A stretch of DNA of 64,000 nt from Miscanthus floridulus. Lineage: Eukaryota; Streptophyta; Magnoliopsida; Poales; Poaceae. Shown one piece after another: positions 34,250-46,554 of the stretch. A program made the translations under genes and the position numbers. Every line of letters begins with the position of its first letter. Positions within the stretch are counted from its first letter, which is position 1. Below the pieces are notes generated by a model. That model was not told the origin of the DNA. It ran no database searches and was given only the letters and a program-made list of their open reading frames with translations. The stretch is from positions 102,162,320 through 102,226,319 of the forward strand of contig NC_089584.1 in assembly GCF_019320115.1 (NCBI RefSeq). Direction: 5' to 3'.

Positions 34250-35144
34250 TTTTCATAATATACTTATTTCAAGTCCCAAATATTTTCAATAAAACATAGT
34301 CAAATGACTTAAGAAAATATTGATGATCAATCTAAACCCATAATTGCATCTTATTTGGCACTGAAGTAGTATAAGATAAATGCCAAATTTACAAGATGGA
34401 TAAAATGATTCAACACTAAACAAAATGAAAAAAAAAATCCAATGTCATAGTTATATTTTGTCTTGTTTGCTAGAGCTCCGACTCTAGATTCTCATGGGAC
34501 ATGGAATCTAATTACAGCTAAAATAAAGTGGTTAAGCATATGTTTATAGTCGATATAAATATATAATGGACCGCAGCTCTCTTTGTTGGTGTTGTGTATC
34601 TAGCTTTTTTAAAAAAAATACATTTTCTAAACTTTGAGATAAGTAACCTATCTCTACTAATGTAACTTTCCACTTTTAGCAAAATGTAATATAAATACCA
34701 AAACATCGGCTAGACTTGAGATTAAAGAAGTCACCATAATCGTCTTAATGCTGGCGGGCACATATCCAAAAATTGAAAAGAATAGTTGGCCAAAATGCAA
34801 GCACACATACTGAGTGACTCGAACTCAAGTGGCAAGCATTCACCATAAGAAACATAGCTTAATTAGTTTGCAACCACTTCTTCTGACCTTGGCATGTTAT
34901 AAATAGCTTGGTTCTCGATAAGATTGGTATCTAGGCATAAGAAGAAGAAAAAACAGCACTTGCATTGGGATATTAACAGTAGAATCTGTATGGCTTTATC
35001 TAATTGCAAGTTATGTATAAAAGTTTTCCCTCAGCTAGCTAGTAAAAGCCATATTAAAAAAAAGCCACCTGAAATCAATATGGTATAAACATGCTTAACA
35101 CAATTTTGTAAGTGCAGCAGTAGACCAAGGAAAAAACAAATTAA
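34250..35144. other. AT-rich intergenic, no feature seen
   Basis: Only short open frames occur; no repeat termini or gene were recognised. Confidence 0.4.
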
Positions 35145-35146
35145 TA

Positions 35147-35290
35147 CTCCCTCCATTCCAAATTATAAGTCGTTTTGATTTTTTTGATACTCATTTTGCT
35201 ATATATCTAGATGTATATTATATCTAAATACATAGTAAAATAGATGTACCAAAAAAAATCAAAGTGGCTTATAATTTAGAACAGAGAGAG
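35147..35290. mobile_element. Stowaway MITE, 144 bp
   Basis: Starts ctccctccattccaaatta and ends with its near inverse (taatttagaacagagagag). It is flanked by TA on both sides (35145-35146, 35291-35292). Terminal repeats extend inward with ataagtcgttttgattttt / caaagtggcttat. Typical Stowaway (Tc1/Mariner) MITE. Confidence 0.88.
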
Positions 35291-35292
35291 TA

Positions 35293-36077
35293 GATATTAT
35301 GACATAGAAAACAGAAGCAAAAGGTGCTCAGATAGAAATTTGCACGCATAGAGGGTGGTGCAAGTTTCATTTGTTTTGGTTTATCGGATTGATTTAAAAC
35401 TTGCTAAAATAAGCTAAAATTATGTGTCCTTTTAGAAACATAATCACCCTAATGAACACGTCTGACAAACTAAGCAGTAGATTTTGATATTAGCAAAGTT
35501 AATAACATAGTTTTTCTTCTAAAATTATTCCTAAAAGATAGAAGTATTCATGTCAAGCTGAGAACTTAAATGTAAGTACACAGACGCGCCACTTAAACGT
35601 GGCACGTAACTAATTGGCTGACTTATTAGAAAATACAATTAGATATCCACTTGTATCCGTAACGATGGACGCATGGCCAGCACGGCAGCACCGATAGTTC
35701 TAAGAGCAGGAAATAGGAATGCAGAAGCAGGATATAGTTTTGCTTGTAGGCTGCAGGTATGCAGGCCCAGCGAGCGACGCTAGTGTGCAAATTTGTGCAC
35801 GCATGCAGAACATTCACGAAGCTTCCAGGACGTTCTGGAAAGTTGGCGTGTCACCTCATATCCACTTGGACAAGAGGATCGTTTTCCCCTTTCTGCGCCT
35901 GTGCGCGAACAAGCAGGGCACGTCCCTCGCTTCCGCTTCCGCTTTCGCTGCGGTTGCGGGGATCGAGCACGGGCCATCGCGCCACCAGCCGCCCTCATTC
36001 TTATCAGCTCGAGTATTCCTCCGGATCCACGGGCTCGAAGGCAAACGGATGGATCTGACACCATCCACGTACGGATC
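35293..36077. other. Intergenic, possible promoter fragment
   Basis: AT-rich to about 35640, then GC-rich from 35750 with overlapping open frames on both strands and no recognisable product. The GC-rich block leads up to the small candidate exon at 36078. Confidence 0.35.
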
Positions 36078-36119
36078 ATGGCGGTGGAACAAGCGCGCGA
36101 CAAAGTGACAGACCTGGAG
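36078..36119 (+). pseudogene. Possible first-exon fragment, function unknown
   Basis: ATG followed by 13 codons (MAVEQARDKVTDLE) reaches a GT donor-like gtactcg at 36120. It looks like the start of a plant gene that has been cut off, because no continuing exon was found. Very speculative. Confidence 0.2.
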
Positions 36120-36165
36120 GTACTCGTCAGCCATCTGATTTTTACCTATGCCTCGCTTCCTCCGT

Positions 36166-36413
36166 TCACATCTCGGTTGCTAGATCAATATCGATACCTG
36201 ATGTCCTGATATCATCTACTTTAGGCTTATCCATGCAGTTGAGTGGGTATGCGGAATTGTAGTTGTGCTGCACCGATACCCTGCGAATGGTAACGTTCAT
36301 GTGCATTGCATCTTTGCTTATCTGGGTGCAAATACCTATCCTTCTCTGATCTTCAACAAATCCATACTCATGGTACTGAGCAACAAGCTTTTCCTGCTCC
36401 AGTTCAACCGGGT
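36166..36413 (-). pseudogene. Possible terminal exon fragment, function unknown
   Basis: On the minus strand an uninterrupted 82-codon frame follows an AG acceptor-like site at 36414 and ends with TGA near 36166. Its composition is balanced (ELEQEKLVAQYHEYGFVEDQ, then RRIGICTQISKDAMH, then NVTIRRVSVQHNY) and looks like real protein, not repeat DNA. I do not recognise the family. It points towards the exon candidate at 36078 on the opposite strand, so they are probably not one gene. Confidence 0.3.
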
Positions 36414-36509
36414 CTGTTGGAACGGAGGATTGTAAAATAGAGGAAATGAAGAAAACACGTGAATAGAAAATGAGTGTAGGTAGAAAATAGACGATGATTT
36501 CCTAACACT

Positions 36510-37275
36510 CCATGGAGTATGTCCAGCTTTGGAGCGCTCTAAACCACATTCAGCTCCAATCGGACAGGAAAGACAGCATCAATTGGAAGCATAAGTTGGA
36601 TGGAAAATTCACAACAGGATCGGCCTAGCATGTGTAATTCATTGGATCAACAATGACAAATTTCAAATGCCTAATTTGGAAAGTCTGGGAGCTGCCAAAG
36701 TACAAATTCTTTGGGTGGCTCGCCATCCAAAACAGAATCTGGACCTCCGATAACTACAAGCGCGGGCATGGCCAAATAATGGTGTGTGTATCCCCATTGC
36801 AGGCGTAGTCAAGAGTTTGGAGTCCATCTCTTTCAAGACTGTCGTTACACTAGGCGTATCTGGGAGAGCATTCTTGTCTGGCTAGGTAATGAGCATGTGC
36901 GACCTTCCGCCTGGGTGCTAGGAGACTCGGTACAAACTTGGTGGAACAACTTAGATGGAACACCTTCGACTACGAGACAAGGACTACGCTACATCATCAT
37001 TCTTGTCTGTTGGAAGGTGTGGAATGAAATAAATGCAAGAATCTTTGAGCGCAAAGAATCCACACCAATGCAGCTCCTTCAGAAGATCAAGGATGAGGCG
37101 GGTCTATGGGCAATGGCGGGAGCAAAACACGTCTCCAACTTATTATTGTGTGCTTGATTTGAGGCCTAGAGAGCTTTGGTCTTTTTGTACACATTTGTAT
37201 ATGTCTGCACAGTGCCTTTGTAGGATCCCTTCTTTTTAATACAACAGGCAGTTCTGCCGGTTCCGTTTCAAAAAA
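36510..37275 (+). pseudogene. L1-type LINE 3' end with zf-RVT domain
   Basis: Plus-strand frames near 36560-37157 give the zinc-binding region found after plant L1 reverse transcriptases: LPKYKFFGWLAIQNRIWTSD, then after a frame change HCRRSQEFGVHLFQDCRYTRRIW and LRYIIILVCWKVWNEINARIFE. It ends with a 3' UTR and an A-rich tail near 37270 (tttcaaaaaagaaaa). RT and endonuclease are absent, so it is a 5'-truncated, dead copy. Confidence 0.75.
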
Positions 37276-37340
37276 GAAAATAGTTGATTGAAAAACACAT
37301 AATTTTTATAGGAATGAGTGTTTGGAACACATGAATATAT

Positions 37341-37560
37341 GGTGTGTTTGGTTTGTAGAGTCACCATATGCTTAATGAGGCGATGCATCATGAGTTCGTC
37401 CTATGAATTTTGGTGGGATCAACTCATTCCTCATGCATAACTAATTATTAGGTTGTGAGGAATGAGGTGATAATGGATCAACTCATTCCATTCTACAAAC
37501 AAAATGAAAAAAGTGAGCCAGAAGAAGATGGACCACCTCATTCTCCAAACCAAACACACC
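37341..37560. mobile_element. MITE, 220 bp, 15-bp TIRs
   Basis: Perfect terminal inverted repeats ggtgtgtttggtttg (37341-37355) and caaaccaaacacacc (37546-37560). Internal sequence is also partly symmetrical (gatcaactcattcc occurs twice, and aatgaggcgat / acctcatt words mirror each other). No clear target-site duplication, so the superfamily (Tourist or hAT) is undecided. Confidence 0.7.
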
Positions 37561-39018
37561 CATAATAACTTATTCCTTCATTTTAGTGAAAAGACTTGCT
37601 CATCCCTCCATTCACATGTAGCAAAATTTCCAAGAGCTTGAAGTGGATGTTTTATTTCCTCTATTTTACGAAGGAAAGCAAGCCATCGATTCTCACATAA
37701 CCGGCGGTGATCATCCTTTCTGTAGTAGTGAAAGTCTCATAAATTACACTTTAATCATTTATTTATTTTATACTAATTGTTTATTCTTATAAACCTTTGA
37801 TAATTATATATTACATTTAATTACAAAATCTAACTGTATTCAAAGAATTTAAAGTCTGAATCTTAATATAATCTTAATATATGTATGCGCCTTGTAAAAG
37901 AGAACGAAGGGAGTAGCATATTGGCCCCACGTGCTCCACAGGCTGCAGGGGACTGCATCAATGAAGCCCTAGATCCTATTATCATGGCAATCTTATGGTT
38001 ACTATGTCTCAATGTCTGTGGATACATATGTTTAGAGGGAAGGATGGTACCACGATTTTTCTGCATTAGTTATTGGCAGATCCAAATCATGCCTCAATTC
38101 AACTGGAAAAACTAATTGTGTGTCGCTGCCAGGGTGCCTGGTAGTGCAATGGGTAGCGGAGTTATGGAGTTAAGGAGAGGCAGTGTAGCACAAGGAAATT
38201 TACCCTAATAATGCAATGGTATATTTTTTTTTTCTTTTTGTAATACAAGTGGATCTATCTATTGCAACGCCCTATTCGCTTGAACTTATCGACATGACTT
38301 ATCAGTCGAACAGAAATTTTGGTAACCTTATGCAACAGAAATGCACAATGTTAAACAAATACTGGCAACATACTTGATATATTGCCACGAGATTATTGGC
38401 CGTGGTAACAATATCTACTAGTTCCATCCAAATATGACCTATAGTAACATGTTGCTGTGACAAAAGAGAAAAAAAATATTAGCAGTGGGCTGCACAATGA
38501 GGCAGCTCGTCTTGTTTTGGCTTGGCTCGTTATGGCCCGCCTCATTATGAAAATAGGCTAAAACTCTAGCTCCACTTTTGGCTAGTTTAGTTTGTGAGTT
38601 GGATTGTTAACAATGACAACCGAATGCATAAATCTGAAACTACTAACTTGGTCTATACAAACATCAAGCAATAAATAGCATAAATATATTCTAGACTAAA
38701 ATAATAGGCATATATATCGTAACATCAAGCATAATTTTTTGTTTTGTTTAATGTGGTTGACTGTCACGTGCTTTGTTCATTTAGCTCCCAACCTAGATCA
38801 ACAACTTAACGAGCTATAGTGTTGGCTTTGTTGACAATGGTTGTAAAAGATTTCGATCTTAAGTGAACCATTTATCAATTTCTTAGAGCAAAATTCATTA
38901 TTGGGGATCTAGGTATATTCATTTGCTTCAATCGATACTACCAATTGTGGGATCGGTTCGACGAAATTTCCTGTTGGAACCGACTAAAGATACCAAGATC
39001 CAGTATGGCGTTTGGTGT
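37561..39018. other. Intergenic, no gene recognised
   Basis: AT-rich with only short open frames. Around 38260-38310 the words ctattcgcttgaacttat and gacttatcagtcgaacag resemble a fragment of a hAT-like MITE, without visible ends. Confidence 0.4.
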
Positions 39019-39023
39019 ATACC

Positions 39024-40666
39024 TGTAATACCCTGAACTTTAAAAACTTAATGGTTGAACAGATGAACTAAAAAGAAGACAAAATTGTAACTTTTTGAGT
39101 TATCAGTGTTGTGTGGACGATTGGAGACCGCCTTGGGTGCTGACGAGTGGGCCCTAGAGCCTGCTACCCCTGGAGTTGGCTCCAGGGCCCACTCGTCAGC
39201 GCCCTATGCGGAGGCTCCTTCCCAGCCAAGGAAGCCTCGAGAAGGTTCACCCGGGGAGGCCACGTCGCAGCAGACAACCGTTGATGGCCAAGTGCTAGGT
39301 GACGGCAACGGTGTTAGGCAGCGGCTATAGCTCCATCGACTCCTCCCTACGCGATGAAGGCAATGTCCATCCCACACCGTGGTAGCACACTCCTACACCC
39401 ATCGTATATACACCACAGACTAGAAACCCAAACCGACTTGTACCCGACCCCTCCTCAGAATATAAGGGGATGATCGGCTTCCAAAGAGAAGGGAGAAGAA
39501 GGAAGAATAGAGAGAACCGAACCGAGAAGGGAGAAGAATCGAAGGGAACATTAGACAGCCCCCCATCAACACAGCTAGAGAAGGTCGGTTCCTTACTCGA
39601 TGCGAAAGAACTCTGACGAGCCGTAGGATAGCACCGAGCAATCCCCTCCTCCGTTGTAACCCCCAATTTCGGTGCTCCTTAACAAGAAGAACACCTCACT
39701 GTTAGACGTAGGGCTCAGAAGCCTGAAACCAGGATAGATCATCGTGTCTCTCTTGTGTTTTTGAGTGCCCAAGCCACCGGAGACCCACACATCAACTTCC
39801 GACGAACAATCACGATGCTTGTCACGGTTATGAACCCACGACACCAGGCAAAGATCTCAGGCGTGTTGATGGCCTAGGGCTAGGATTGCTTGCCTGGCCT
39901 AGGCAAGCCTGGGAGGCCTCCATCCAAACAAGCCCTATATTTGTGTGTTTCATGTGATCCAAGTTCACGTGTTCCTTTACATTCAGTTCATGTTCCCGTG
40001 GATCCAGGTGCAATTTGGTTTTTATATTCAAATTTAAGTTTTAAGTTTTCACTTACATTCAATTCTAGCGTCGTTTTATCCGGAAGTGCAATTTGATTCT
40101 TATGTTCAGTTTCCTTTGTAAGTGCTGGCCCCACTTGCTTGGGTTTGCTGGTAAATGCTAAGGAGCATTAAGGTGTTGTTGGTTTCAGACGGAAACTAGT
40201 GTTTAATTAATGTTCCAATTATTCATTCATGGATTTCCCTGTGACTCTTGTTCTTTCGGTTCTGAATATACTTGCTGATTGTTTTTACTCACCCTTATGT
40301 TTATTTGGTTTTTATAAGTAGATTGTAACCTGCATGGGAATTGGGAGTAGCATCTTCGTTGACACAACCACCTAGATCACACATGCTTATTTATTCGAAG
40401 TATGCAACTCTAATAGTGTAAGTAGAGGTCGCTTAAAGGATGATTTGGTTGAGATGATCTTTGCTATTAGGGTGGTTCTTATGTTATTGGGTTGGGCTGT
40501 GATGCTTATATCGTTCATGCTATGTGATTTTGCCTGTTCATATATATGCTTAATTTACTGGAAAGACTCCACCAAAAATTTTAATAAGTTCTAAACTTAA
40601 TAGAATTTAAGTGTTGATTGGTAGCCTCCGGTGGCGTGTCTGGCGGTGGCGGGCCAGGGTGTTACA
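39024..40666. mobile_element. Solo LTR, 1643 bp
   Basis: Begins TGTAATACCCTGAAC and ends CCAGGGTGTTACA, the TGTAACACCC-type termini of chromovirus-like Gypsy LTRs. It is flanked by a perfect 5-bp duplication ATACC (39019-39023 and 40667-40671). There is no internal region and no second LTR, so it arose by LTR-LTR recombination. Orientation is unresolved. It contains a 17-bp perfect inverted repeat (39139-39155 and 39184-39200). Confidence 0.85.
39139..39200. repeat. Perfect 17-bp inverted repeat in the solo LTR
   Basis: gctgacgagtgggccct at 39139-39155 is exactly inverted at 39184-39200 with a 28-bp loop. The transcript could form a stable hairpin. Whether it has a role in the LTR (promoter or terminator) is unknown. 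Confidence 0.8.
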
Positions 40667-40671
40667 ATACC

Positions 40672-41012
40672 CTTTCTCCTTCCACTGAGAACATACATTA
40701 TGCATGCTCTGCTATGATAGACACTAAACTGATCATATTATCGTTGTGGCAAGTTGGTTACCTAAACATAGGAAAATTAAAGCTTCAATTCTCGTGACTT
40801 GTCAGTGTTGTGCTTGTTCCAGGTTAAACAGAGGTGAACGATCATTGAAATGCAGCTTGCATGTTCTGGAAATGGCGTTGCTGGTTCCTGCTTAAAGAAA
40901 AATTTCAAGTGAAATTCCTCATCACGCAAGTACCAAAAACAAACTGCCTCACGAAATGCGTGGCCAACAGGGTTGCGTCCTAAGCCCCAAAGGTGACACC
41001 ACTCCGTGAGCC
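40672..41012. other. Intergenic, nothing seen
   Basis: Spacer between the solo LTR and the Copia element. No coding or repeat signal was recognised. Confidence 0.5.
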
Positions 41013-41017
41013 TAACG

Positions 41018-41431
41018 TGTTAATTGATCTCCACCAATAGGCCCAACGGCCTATTGGGCCCTATCTCTACTCCCTGATCGGGGGAGCCCAACCCTAATTC
41101 GGTTGGAGGGCCCCTGTCGCACAGCACACATAAAAGGAAGGTGGGGGGGACAGCTCGGACTACAAGGTTGACTGGAGCCGCCACACCCACCTACAGAGAT
41201 ACCCTAATCCGATCCTAAAGCGTGCTGCCAGCGACGGGATGAGCCCGTCACCACCACTGTCGTCTCCCCTGTAGGTCACCACCCGGGCCACTGGACCTCG
41301 CCACCGAGTCGGAGCTGCCTCGACACTGGCGTCCGTGAGGTCACAGCGCAACCGCGCACGGTGAATGGAATGTTACCCGGATCTACAGGTTACACACAGA
41401 GAGGTACACATCCAATCCTACGATCCTAACA
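41018..41431 (+). repeat. Copia 5' LTR
   Basis: Starts TGTTAATTGATCTCC and ends CGATCCTAACA. It contains a palindrome-like ataggcccaacggcctat near 41037 and a TATA-like cataaaag near 41129. By eye it differs from the 3' LTR at about 16 of 414 positions. Confidence 0.92.
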
Positions 41432-41454
41432 TTGGTTTCAGAGCCAGGTTACAA

Positions 41455-41920
41455 GTGTGTAACCCTAACCCTAACCGGGTAAAAGAAGAAAGAAAATCCA
41501 CCGCCACCGCGCGGGGGGAAAGATGGCCGCACCGCTGTTCTACACCGGCGCATGGCAAGAACAGAAAAGAACCAAACACTCCCTAACCCTAACCCTAATT
41601 GGGTTAAAGGAAGGGGGAAAAGAAAGGTTTCGGCCTTAAGACGAACAGAGCCGAACCATAAATCCAAAAGAGAAAAGAAATAAAAGAAAAGAAAGAAAAT
41701 TCCAAAGAAAGAAGAAAAGAAGGGTCGGAACCCTAACCCTAACCCTAGTTTCCCATTCGGATGAAAGCAAAAGAAAAGAAAGAAAAGACAAAACAGAAAA
41801 GATGACAGGTCGGATTCCGAACCCTATAACCAGTTCGAAAAAGAGGAACAAGATTCAAATCTGAAAGGGGAAGGGGAGAAGAATAGGGTCGGCACACGAA
41901 CCCTAACCCTAACCCCATTC
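41455..41920 (+). repeat. Dispersed CCCTAA-type repeats in the Copia leader
   Basis: Short runs of (ACCCTA)2-3 occur four times, near 41461, 41581, 41731 and 41900, separated by A/G-rich sequence. The unit is the six-base CCCTAA, not the seven-base CCCTAAA of plant telomeres. Confidence 0.75.
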
Positions 41921-42596
41921 CCCACATCAGTTCGGATGAGAGAAGAACCAAATCAAAAAGAAATAGGGGAATGAGAAAGGGAAGGGAGAAGAAACCCACC
42001 CGAACCGGCCCTTGGCCGACGCGGGAGAAGAAAGGCCGAACCGGGGCTGCTGCTCGCCGGGCTCAGCAAAAGGGGGCACCGCGGCTAGGCCGCTCGACGG
42101 CGGCGTGCTCACCCGTTGGGGAGCACGCGCGCTGGCGAGGGGGCCAGCGACGGCGCCAAGGTCGCTCCACCGCCCGCTCGCTCACTCGGTGTCCTCTCGG
42201 TTACGCTGAGAGAGAAGAGAGCGGCGCTGAGAGATAAAGAAGAGAGAGAAGCAGAGAGTGCGAATGGCCTAGGTTTTCCGGTCGGGGGACGCGGCCGCGG
42301 TTTTGTTCGCGCGAAATCGACGCGCAGCCGTCGATCTCCATCGGACGGCCGAGATTGCACGGGCCAGCGATCGGCCCACGGGGGCGCGCGCGGCCGCGCA
42401 GCTTTGGCAGCCCAGGCCCAGGTTGCGGCCTGGGAGCTACAGTACTCGCGTCAAAGGAGTTGGGCCGGGCACAGTGCTCGCGTCAAAGCAGAGGGGCCGA
42501 GCTGTTTTAGCGGCCGGGCCGAAAGAACAGTGAAACATTTGAGTCATATTTTTCGTTTTTTCATTTTCCGGTAAAGGTTTTATTTCCTAGAAAATG

Positions 42597-42930
42597 GATA
42601 AATAGCTCAAAAGAAAATAGAAAAAGAAATTTTTCCCTGTGGGTAAAATTCAAGAAATTGAATGAAAGTTTTTTCCACTGCTAAAGAAAATTAAGTTCTC
42701 CAGTGTTTTTGAACCGACATGGTATTTAACTGGAGAAAAAGAAAGTTTTTCCAGTAAATGTTTATTTTCTGGAAAATGATTAATAGATTAAAGAAAATAG
42801 GAAAATCAATTTTCCCTGTGGGTAAAACTCAAGAAAAAGAGAGTTTTTCCACAGCTAAAGAAATTATTGATTCTCCAGTTATTTTGAACCAAAGTGGTAT
42901 TTAATTGGAGAAAAAGAGATTTGTCATGGA
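42597..42930 (+). repeat. Two-copy tandem repeat in the Copia leader
   Basis: Blocks with ttttccctgtgggtaaaa, tttttccac.gctaaaga and tggtatttaa.tggagaaaaa occur twice, near 42597-42750 and 42770-42930. Confidence 0.7.
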
Positions 42931-42980
42931 TTATAATGTTGTTATTTTCTGACCAACGTTGTTAATAACAATATCGTAAT

Positions 42981-43202
42981 GTTAATGATTTATGTATTGA
43001 TTCTACATCTGCCCAACGATGATGTAGAATTAGTGTATGAGAACAGTTGTAACAGTTAATAATTTATGTATTAATTCTATTTCTGTCCAACGGTGATATA
43101 TAATTAGTGTATAAGAACAATTGTGAAAGTTAATGATTTATGCATTAATTTCATTTCTGCCCAACGATGATGTAGAATTAGTGTATAAGAATAGTTGTAT
43201 GT
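42981..43202 (+). repeat. Three 74-bp tandem repeats in the Copia leader
   Basis: Units start gttaatgatttatg at 42981, 43055 and 43129 and each contain a cc(g)atgatgtagaattagtgtat-like core. They sit directly before gag. Confidence 0.85.
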
Positions 43203-43289
43203 TTTGATTTTGACCAACGTTGGAATCAAGGCATGCAAATGGTGTTAATTTTATGTTAAGAAAAGTTATGATCTGGTTTTCATCCTGTC

Positions 43290-46200
43290 TAAGATGGACT
43301 GGGTAGTCACCTCACCGAGGGAGACAAAAGAGAATAATGCCACTTGGGCAACTAAAGAAAGGGATTTTGAATCCCAAAAGATATCCTATGGCTTTTGAGC
43401 ATAGAAAGTGGGTCACTGTCAACAAAAAATGTTTGGCTGTGATAAAGAACATGATTGAACCCGCAATTGTGGGCTTAATCCTAAAATGTGACACGGTCAC
43501 CGAGTACCTCGATAGAATAAAGAGTCAATTCACTTACACTTCAAAGACATATGCTACTTAGCTGATAAAGCAGCTGGTGACAGAGTGTTACTCTAGAAAT
43601 GGTGGCATAAGAGAGCTCACGATGCGTTGTCGAAATTATGGCACTATCGTTCAGGCCATATTTCGAGGGGGAGAATGGAAAGACAAGTTAAGAATGATAT
43701 TCTTCCTCCATTAGAGCTCTCAGTTTTAGAACAAAGGAAAGTATGTAAAAAGAATTAAGAAAAGATGACAAACAAAGCGTAGGAATTCTACAGATTATTC
43801 ACACAGACATCTATGATCAGTTTCCTATAAAGAGTGTGGATGGTAATGATTCATTCATAACATTCACAGATGATTACTTCCATTATGGCTATATTTATCC
43901 AATCAAAGAAAGAGGAGATGTATTGGATAAATTTAGGATATTAAAGATTAAGATAGTCAGGTCTGACCGTGGAGGAGTATTACGGTCGGCATACCCTAAA
44001 AGAATGGCATAGTAGCCCAGTATTCTATACCGGGTGAACCTCAGCAGAATAGAGTAGCTAAAAGAATTAATCGTACCCTAAAGGATATGGTGGGCAGTAT
44101 GATAAGTTACTCTACCTTACAGTTGAGCTTGTGGATGGAGGCGTTAAAAACCTCATTCATATTCTTAAAAGAGTACCAAGTAAATCGGTGCCCAAAACAC
44201 CGTATGAGTTGTGGACAGAAAGTGTACCCTCACTAAACCACTTGCGTGTGTGTGGGGGAGCCCTGCTGAGGCTAAAGGATTTAACCCAAATATTGGGAAG
44301 TTAGATCCCAAAACAGTAAGGTGCCATTTCATTGGCAACACAAAAAAGTCAAAAGATTTTCGTTTTCCACTGTCCAGAGAGACATACAAAGTTTGTGGAA
44401 ACGAGACACGCTGTTTTCCTAGAGGATGAAAAGATGAGGGGGAGCATAGTAGCTCGAGAAATTGTCGTTGAAGTGGAGCGGGTGTATGCGTCTACTCCAA
44501 TGATTCATGAGCCATTTTTCTCACTGCCTGCTATAGCTGCACCGACAGTGCTAGATAGTGTGGTGCCAGCACCTGTTGTTATCCCACCTGTGGCAACAAT
44601 GAATGACGATGAGGAATCTGTTCCTCAGGATCCTATAAAACCTATTGCCACACATGAGGGGAGCAACAATAGCCTCAAACAGAAGTTGTGCCAAATGTGG
44701 AGGCCCCTAGAAGGTCTCAAAGAGTTAGAAAATCAGCTATTTCTGCTGATTATGAAGTGTATAACACTAAAGAATTTCAAATGGAGGATGATCCCACCTC
44801 ATTTAAAGAAGCCATGAGAAGTGATCATTCATCAAAGTGGCTTGAGACCATGGAAGATGAATTGGAAATCGATGAATGCCTATAGAGTTATGGGATTTGG
44901 AAATAATTCCTAAAGGAGCCAATACAGTAGGCAGTAAATGGGTCTACAGAATAAAACTTGACTCTCAAGGGAATATAGAAACATATAAAGCGTGACTTGT
45001 GGCAAAAGGATTTATGCAAAGAGAAGGGATTGATTACAATGAGACCTTTTCTCCAGTCTCATGTAAGGTTTCCTTCAGAATCATAATGGCATTAGTGGCA
45101 CATTACGATTAAGAATTACATCATATGGATGTAAAGACGGCATTTCTCAACGGAGACTTGGAGGAAAATGTTTACATGGCACAACCGAAAGGTTTTGTCA
45201 TGGAAGGAAAAGAACGAATGTGATGCCACCTAAAGAAATCCATTTATGGATTAAAACAAGCTTCAAAACAGTGGTACTTGAAGTTTGATCAGACAATAAA
45301 GAATTTTGGATTTTAAAGAGAATGTAGAGGACAATTGTGTCTATACAATTTAAAGAAAATATAGAGGATAATTGTGTCTATGCAAAGTTTAAGAATGGGA
45401 AGTTTATCTTCCTTGTTCTGTATGTAGATGATATCTTACTTGCTAGTAGTGATGTCAGTCTACTACTGGAGACAAAGAAATTTGATATGAAAGATCTTGG
45501 CGAGGCCAAGATAGAAGAAAAAGGGTATAAGGACTATCACAAAAGGCATACATAGAAAAGATCTTAAAGAAATTCAGTATGCACAAATGTAGTCCCTCAC
45601 TTGCTCCTATAGTCAAGGGCGATAGATATGAGAATTTTAAATACCCCAGGAACCAATATGAGCTCAATCGATAAAGTGAAAGTGGTTCCATATGCTTCAG
45701 CTGTTGGAAGCTTGCAACATGCTCAAGTATGTACACGCCCTGACTTGGCATTTGTTACCGGGTTTTACTTGGCAGATTCCAGAGGAATTCTGGAATAGAA
45801 CACTGAAATTGATAAAGAAAGTCTTACGTTATTTGCAAGGAACGAAAGGCCTCATGATGACATATAGAAGATCTGATTCACTCCACAAGGTGGGATATTC
45901 AGATTCTGATTATGCGAGAGTGAATGCATATCCAGACGTAGATTTTCTATCATCTCGCAAAGAGGAGCTATTTCATGAAAAAGCTCAAAGCAAACTGTCA
46001 CTATATCGTCCACAATGTATGACAGTTTGTAGCGTGCTATGAGGCAACGGACAGGTGAACTAACTAACGAAGTTCATACCCGGTTTGAAGGTGGTAGACG
46101 ACATCTATAAACCACTAAAGTAATACTGCGATTATAATCTGGCAGTACAGTATGCTCACAACATAAGTCAAATGGTGCTGCCAAACACATTGACATAGAG

Positions 46201-46345
46201 TATTATGTTGTGAAAGATAAAGTCCGGGATCAAGTCATAAGTCTTGAGCATATAAGAACAGAAAGGATGCTCGCGGATCCGCTTACAAAAGGCTTACCAC
46301 CCAATATGTTCAGAGGACATGGTGTTCAGAGAACATGTAGCTAGC
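43290..46345 (+). pseudogene. Copia gag-pol, heavily degenerate
   Basis: Recognisable order: a gag-like segment (LKKGILNPKRYPMAFEHRKW, 43337-43560); integrase core pieces (IIHTDIYDQF, FITFTDDYFHYGYIYPI, VRSDRGG, about 43790-43985); the post-integrase region (LDPKTVRCHFIGN, about 44300); RT ([51 protein letters not shown], then the catalytic LYVDDILLA at 45418-45444); and the RNase H end (ADPLTKGLPPNMFRGHG, about 46270-46320). Domain order integrase before RT defines Copia. Numerous frameshifts and stops occur, and parts of integrase and protease appear deleted. No functional product is possible. Confidence 0.88.
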
Positions 46346-46554
46346 TTGGGTTTAAGGGAAAGCCTAAAATATTCCTGGACAAAAGAAGGTCCAAAGATAA
46401 GTATCTATTTCAGAACAGAGTAGTGAGTTGTAGCTGTTAAGTCTATCGGTAATGGACCGTGACGATGAGACATGCTCTATGAGCTAATCTGTAATGGAAT
46501 GAACAAAAGCAAATGATATAAAAGTGAAAGATGGAATGAGATCAAGGTAGAGAA

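Noticed and set aside
41461..41920. An interstitial telomere or chromosome fusion point
   Set aside because: Blocks are two or three units long, of six-base type, and lie inside a retrotransposon leader bounded by LTRs.
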